Positions 6,449-9,503 of a stretch of DNA of 9,503 nt are shown here, one piece after another. Numbering within the stretch: position 1 is the first letter of the stretch; the number at the start of each line of letters is the position of its first letter. The notes under the pieces were generated by a model. It was not told where the DNA came from, did no database searches, and saw only the letters and a list, made by a program, of their open reading frames with translations. The position numbers and the translations under genes were made by a program. This DNA comes from Desulfurobacterium sp. (GTDB lineage: Bacteria > Aquificota > Aquificia > Desulfurobacteriales > Desulfurobacteriaceae): assembly GCA_003978805.1 (NCBI GenBank), contig QNYI01000071.1, forward strand, positions 1 to 9,503, given 5' to 3'.

Positions 6449-7330
6449 TTAGCACTCCTTTTCGGTAGCTCTGAGCTTGGCGCTTCTGGCTGCCGGGTTT
6501 TCTTTGACCTCTTCCTCTGTCGGTTCAATCGGCTTTTTCGTCACTACTTTAAACCCCGGAAGTTCTTTAAAAATGTTCTTAACGAGCCTGTCCTCAAGGG
6601 AGTGGAAGGTTATGACAACTATCCTCCCACCGCAGTCTAAGTGCTCTGCTGCAGCCGGGATTCCCTGTTCTATCTCTTCAAGTTCCCTGTTGACGTATAT
6701 CCTTATTGCTTGAAAGGTTTTTACTGCCGGGTGTTTCCTCTTTCCGATCCAAAGCTTCTTTGGAATTACATCCTCTACGATTTTGGCAAGCTCTGTCGTT
6801 GTCTCAATCGGTTTTACTTTCCTCCTTCTGACTATCTCCCTTGCGATTTTCCTCGCAAAACGCTCTTCACCGTACTTTAAAATTATCTCAGCAAGCTCCT
6901 TCTCTGAAAGTTCGTTAACTACGTCCTTGGCCGTTAGCTTCTGCCTCCTGTCCATCCTCATATCAAGGGGTTGCTCCTTCCAGACGGTAAACCCCCTTTC
7001 TCCCCGAAGGTGGAAGTGGGAAACTCCAAGGTCAAAGAGGACACCATCTACTCTGTCAACTCCTTCGGCTTCAAGGACTTCTCCTACCTGTGAGAAGTTT
7101 GCGTGGTATACAGAGACCCTGTCTCCGTAAGGTTCAAGCCTTTTGAGAGCTCTCTCTATTGCCTCTTCGTCCCTATCTATGGCGATGACTCTATTTTTCG
7201 GGTTTGCTTTAAGGATGGCCTCTGTGTGACCTCCTCCTCCCAGCGTTGCGTCAATGAAAATCCCGCCTTCTTCAGCTTTTAAGTATTTAATTACCTCTTT
7301 AAGCATTACCGGTGGGTGGTAAATCTCCAT
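6449..7330 (-). CDS. rsmH: 16S rRNA m4C1402 N4-methyltransferase
   Basis: RsmH (MraW) methylates N4 of C1402 in the 16S rRNA P-site using SAM. The start chosen is the ATG at 7330, five nt after AAGAGG on the minus strand, giving MEIYHPPVMLKEV, the normal RsmH N-terminus. An ATG at 7384 would add 18 non-conserved residues and overlap the start of the divergent gene. The 293-residue protein shows the SAM-binding DATLGGGGHTEAIL (27-40), AIDRDEEAI (50-58), LFDLGVSHFHL (98-108), FTVWKEQPLDMRMD (114-127), KTFQAIRIYVN and ITFHSLEDRLVK. It stands alone here rather than in the usual mra/dcw cell-division cluster. Its stop codon (complement of 6449-6451) abuts the thrB stop. Confidence 0.95.
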   Translation of the reverse strand: MEIYHPPVMLKEVIKYLKAEEGGIFIDATLGGGGHTEAILKANPKNRVIAIDRDEEAIERALKRLEPYGDRVSVYHANFSQVGEVLEAEGVDRVDGVLFDLGVSHFHLRGERGFTVWKEQPLDMRMDRRQKLTAKDVVNELSEKELAEIILKYGEERFARKIAREIVRRRKVKPIETTTELAKIVEDVIPKKLWIGKRKHPAVKTFQAIRIYVNRELEEIEQGIPAAAEHLDCGGRIVVITFHSLEDRLVKNIFKELPGFKVVTKKPIEPTEEEVKENPAARSAKLRATEKEC

Positions 7331-7355
7331 CTCTTCCTCTTGAAAGTGTGTTCTT

Positions 7356-7364
7356 TGATAAAAT
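7356..7364 (+). promoter_or_regulatory. Candidate extended -10 promoter for plsC (leaderless)
   Basis: TGATAAAAT combines an extended -10 TG with the hexamer TAAAAT (7359-7364). Standard spacing puts the transcription start at about 7371, the A of the plsC ATG. No Shine-Dalgarno sequence lies before that ATG (7365-7370 is ataacc-like, purine-poor), so a leaderless message is suggested. A TTGAAA at 7340-7345 is too close to act as a normal -35 box. Confidence 0.4.
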
Positions 7365-7389
7365 AACCCTATGGAAACTCTCACCGCAA
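7360..7389 (-). promoter_or_regulatory. Candidate sigma-70-type promoter for rsmH
   Basis: On the minus strand TTGCGG (7389-7384) is followed after 17-18 nt by TTATTT/TATTTT (7366-7360), about 30 nt before the rsmH ATG. The -10 region overlaps that of the divergent plsC promoter on the other strand, and the -35 lies inside the first codons of plsC. Based only on hexamer match and position. Confidence 0.35.
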
Positions 7390-8012
7390 ATTATCCTTGG
7401 GTTAAGAGAAAAAATGCATACTGGATCTGGCTTAACAGTGTTGCAAGGCTTATAGCCGTTTCGTGCAGGCTGAAAGTCTACGGAAGGGAGAATATACCGG
7501 CTACCGGGAGCGTTCTTCTCGTAGCAAACCACAGGAGTTACCTTGATCCCCCGCTTGTAGCTTTTGCTGTAAAGAAGAGGCCTGTCTTCTTCATGGCTAA
7601 GGCGGAGCTCTTTGAGATGCCGGTTCTTTCAACTTTAATAAAACACTGGGGAAACGCTTTTCCCGTAAAGAGGGGTAGGGTTGACCTTAAAGCTTTAAAG
7701 ACCGCCTTGGAAATTCTCAGTAAAGGAGAGCTCGTTTGTATTTTCCCGGAAGGGCACAGAGCTCCCGCAGGTAGGTTCTTAAAGCCAAAGTGGGGAGCGG
7801 GAATGGTTGCCTTAAAGGCAGGAGTTCCGATCGTTCCTTGCCTTGTGGAGGGAAGTGAAAAGTTTATAGGAAAGGATAGTTTCTTCTCCGGTCTACCGAG
7901 AGTGACTATTAGGTTTGGTAAACCTTTCTTCATAGATTTAGAGGATAAGAAAGAGAACTACAAAAAGGCGGCTGATATACTTATGGAAAAGATAAAGGAG
8001 TTGAGAGTGTGA
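7371..8012 (+). CDS. plsC: 1-acyl-sn-glycerol-3-phosphate acyltransferase (PlsC/LPLAT family)
   Basis: Transfers an acyl chain to lysophosphatidic acid to form phosphatidic acid at the inner face of the cytoplasmic membrane. The 213-residue length is usual for short bacterial PlsC. It has the catalytic HX4D motif in VANHRSYLDPP (His54, Asp59), the GNAFPVKRGRVD block (94-105) with the glycerol-phosphate-binding Arg region, FPEGHR (125-130, the EGTR-like motif with His for Thr) and GVPIVPCLVEGSE (151-163). Residues about 16-32 are hydrophobic and may contact the membrane. ATG 7371 lacks a Shine-Dalgarno sequence and may be translated from a leaderless message. It overlaps ispH by 4 nt (GTGA). 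The acyl donor (acyl-ACP, acyl-CoA) cannot be told from sequence. Confidence 0.92.
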   Translation: METLTANYPWVKRKNAYWIWLNSVARLIAVSCRLKVYGRENIPATGSVLLVANHRSYLDPPLVAFAVKKRPVFFMAKAELFEMPVLSTLIKHWGNAFPVKRGRVDLKALKTALEILSKGELVCIFPEGHRAPAGRFLKPKWGAGMVALKAGVPIVPCLVEGSEKFIGKDSFFSGLPRVTIRFGKPFFIDLEDKKENYKKAADILMEKIKELRV

Positions 8013-8893
8013 AGATTAGAGTAGCTAAGAGCGCCGGCTTTTGTTGGGGAGTGAAAAGGGCTGTAAACATTGCAATTGAAGCGGTTAAGAGGAGTAAAGG
8101 GAAAGCCTACTGTCTCGGTGAGCTTATTCATAACAGGAGGGAGATAGAGAGGTTAAAGAAGCTCGGGATGGAGTTTGTGGAGGACGTGGAATCCTTAGAG
8201 GCTGGGAGTACCGTGATAATCCGCTCCCACGGCGTTGCCCCCCAAGTTTTTAGCTGCCTCAAGGAGAGGGGACTTGAAGTAGTAGATGCTACCTGTCCCT
8301 TTGTAAAAGAAGTGCAGGACAAGGCCGTAAAGCTGGAGGAGGAGGGGTATCCGGTTTTAATCCTTGGAAACCCGAAGCATCCTGAGGTAGAAGGAATAGC
8401 CGGGCACGTTAAAAATCCCATTATCGTTAGTTCCTTAGAGGAGTTAAGGGAGCTCCCTCAGTTTTTAAAGCTCGGCGTCGTTTGTCAGACAACGCTCAGC
8501 TCAGGCTTTTTCCGGGAGGCGGTATCTCTCCTTGCTCTTAAGGCAAAGGAGTTAAAAGTATACAATACCATATGTAAAGCTACGGCCATAAGGCAAAAGG
8601 AGGCGAAGGAGCTGGCTTCGCAGGTAGACGTTATGCTCATAGTAGGAGGAAAGAACAGCTCAAATACGACGAAACTTTACCAGATATCTAAAAGCGTTAA
8701 TGAAAGGAGCTATCATATAGAATCTAAGGAGGAGATAGAGCTTTCTTGGTTTGAAGGGGCGGAGGTTGTAGGGATAACTGCGGGAGCTTCTACTCCCCAG
8801 TGGGTTATAGAAGAGGTTGTGGCTTACCTTAGATTTCTCGCGAAAGGGGGAAGTAATAGTGGAAGGGGAGTTTGCCAAGCTGTTGGAGGATAG
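8009..8893 (+). CDS. ispH: 4-hydroxy-3-methylbut-2-enyl diphosphate reductase
   Basis: Last enzyme of the MEP isoprenoid pathway: an Fe-S reductase converting HMBPP to IPP and DMAPP. GTG 8009 lies eight nt after AAAGGAG (7994-8000) and overlaps the plsC stop. The 294-residue protein retains all the recognised active-site residues: cluster cysteines Cys12 (AGFCWGVKRA), Cys96 (DATCPFV) and Cys189 (NTICKAT); substrate-binding His41, His74 (RSHGV) and His124 with Glu126 (HPEVEG); CQTTLS (159-164); NSSNT (216-220); and AGASTP (258-263). The family fold ends near 'WVIEEVV'; the last 16 or so residues (KGGSNSGRGVCQAVGG) look non-conserved and come mostly from the 35-nt overlap with rpsA. The gene order plsC-ispH-S1 is known from Clostridia. 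Confidence 0.96.
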   Translation: MKIRVAKSAGFCWGVKRAVNIAIEAVKRSKGKAYCLGELIHNRREIERLKKLGMEFVEDVESLEAGSTVIIRSHGVAPQVFSCLKERGLEVVDATCPFVKEVQDKAVKLEEEGYPVLILGNPKHPEVEGIAGHVKNPIIVSSLEELRELPQFLKLGVVCQTTLSSGFFREAVSLLALKAKELKVYNTICKATAIRQKEAKELASQVDVMLIVGGKNSSNTTKLYQISKSVNERSYHIESKEEIELSWFEGAEVVGITAGASTPQWVIEEVVAYLRFLAKGGSNSGRGVCQAVGG

Positions 8894-9503
8894 CTTTAGG
8901 CGCCTCAAACAAGAAGTTATAACTGGCACGGTTGTTAAGGTAACCGACAGGGAGGCCTTTATTGATTTCGGTTGGAAGTCTGAGGGGGTTGTCTCCCTCA
9001 AGGAACTCGGCTACAAGCCAAAGGTGGGAGAAAAGATAGACGTTTGCGTCGTTGAGCCGGAAACTGAAGAAGGTTATGCACTTCTGTCTGTGAACTGTGC
9101 CCGCTCAATAAAGGAGTGGGAAAGGATTGCCAGTGAGATAGAGAAAAAAGGTATCGTAAAGGGAAGGATAAGGCAGAGGGTTCGCGGGGGGTATAAGGTT
9201 CAACTGGAGGATGGGCTTACCGTTTTCCTGCCTATGTCTCAGGTAGACATAATGCCGGTTACAAAGCCGGACGACTGGCTTGATAAGGAGATAGAGGCCA
9301 AAGTCCTTTCAGTTGATAGGAAAAGGAGAAGTATAGTAATTTCCCGCCGGAGGCTCCTTGAAGAGAAAAGAGCAAAAATGAGAAAAGAAACTCTCAAAAG
9401 GTTAAAAGAAGGTGACGTAGTTGAGGGAACCGTTAAAAACGTAGTTGACTTTGGAATATTTGTTGACGTTGACGGAGTTGATGGCCTCGTCCATAAGAGC
9501 GAT
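8859..9503 (+). CDS. rpsA: 30S ribosomal protein S1, N-terminal part (runs off right edge)
   Basis: From GTG 8859, eight nt after AAAGGGGG (8843-8850), 215 codons run open to the window end. Two full S1/OB-type repeats and part of a third are visible. Repeat 1 is about residues 19-85 (VITGTVVKVTDREAFIDFGW, SEGVVSLKEL). Repeat 2 is about 100-170 (GIVKGRIRQRVRGGYKVQL, FLPMSQVDI, LSVDRKRRSIVISRR). Repeat 3 starts near 183 with EGDVVEGTVKNVVDFGIFVD and is the most canonical, ending in GLVHKSD at the edge. S1 helps the 30S subunit bind mRNA; repeats 1-2 usually contact the ribosome and later ones RNA. The frame is closed upstream by a TAG at 8808. The start lies within ispH (35-nt overlap), so translation is probably coupled. 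Total length is unknown because the gene continues outside. Confidence 0.92.
   Translation, partial: MEGEFAKLLEDSFRRLKQEVITGTVVKVTDREAFIDFGWKSEGVVSLKELGYKPKVGEKIDVCVVEPETEEGYALLSVNCARSIKEWERIASEIEKKGIVKGRIRQRVRGGYKVQLEDGLTVFLPMSQVDIMPVTKPDDWLDKEIEAKVLSVDRKRRSIVISRRRLLEEKRAKMRKETLKRLKEGDVVEGTVKNVVDFGIFVDVDGVDGLVHKSD

Noticed and set aside
8843..8850. A3G5 run as a +1 frameshift site joining IspH to S1
   Set aside because: The run is well explained as the S1 Shine-Dalgarno sequence, eight nt before a GTG; there is no additional stimulatory structure I can see. It would need proteomic evidence of a fusion.

Overview
The window looks like chromosomal DNA from a thermophilic, strictly anaerobic-type bacterium, most likely an Aquificota relative of the Desulfurobacteriaceae (Thermovibrio/Desulfurobacterium group). 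This rests on Lys/Glu-rich proteins, heavy AGG/AGA and ATA codon use, very tight gene packing with many GTG/TTG starts, the DUF39 route to homocysteine, and selenocysteine usage. The taxonomic placement is an inference from style and gene content, not from a search.

Layout. Bases 1-209 (minus strand) hold the first 69 codons of an IS200/IS605-family tnpB, running off the left edge. Bases 210-301 are non-coding and carry a perfect 9-bp hairpin (258-277) that is probably a subterminal end of that element. From 302 to 6448 six genes lie on the plus strand with almost no spacing: a SurA/PpiC-like lipoprotein, selD, rimO, an orphan HI0074/HepT-type HEPN protein, a DUF39 homocysteine-biosynthesis protein and thrB. 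rsmH (6449-7330, minus) converges on thrB with no intervening base. A 40-bp divergent intergenic region (7331-7370) then separates rsmH from a second plus-strand operon, plsC-ispH-rpsA, whose last gene runs off the right edge.

The main result is in selD. A naive reading starts at 1658 and lacks the catalytic N-terminus. Reading the same frame back to a TTG at 1580, with a good Shine-Dalgarno sequence, restores the whole N-terminal glycine-rich segment. An in-frame TGA at 1622-1624 falls exactly on the catalytic Cys/Sec position and is followed immediately by a bacterial SECIS-like hairpin with a GGUC apical loop. The gene therefore most likely encodes a selenocysteine-containing selenophosphate synthetase, the enzyme that makes the Se donor for its own Sec residue.

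Functional themes. DUF39 and ThrB sit on two branches of the aspartate family (aspartate semialdehyde to homocysteine; homoserine to threonine), so their adjacency is metabolically sensible. RimO, RsmH and S1 all act on the 30S subunit. plsC-ispH-rpsA resembles the conserved plsC-ispH-S1 order of Clostridia, where IspH and S1 are often fused. Three start sites are revised here by Shine-Dalgarno placement and family alignment (selD, rimO, rsmH), and one more tentatively (the HI0074-type gene).
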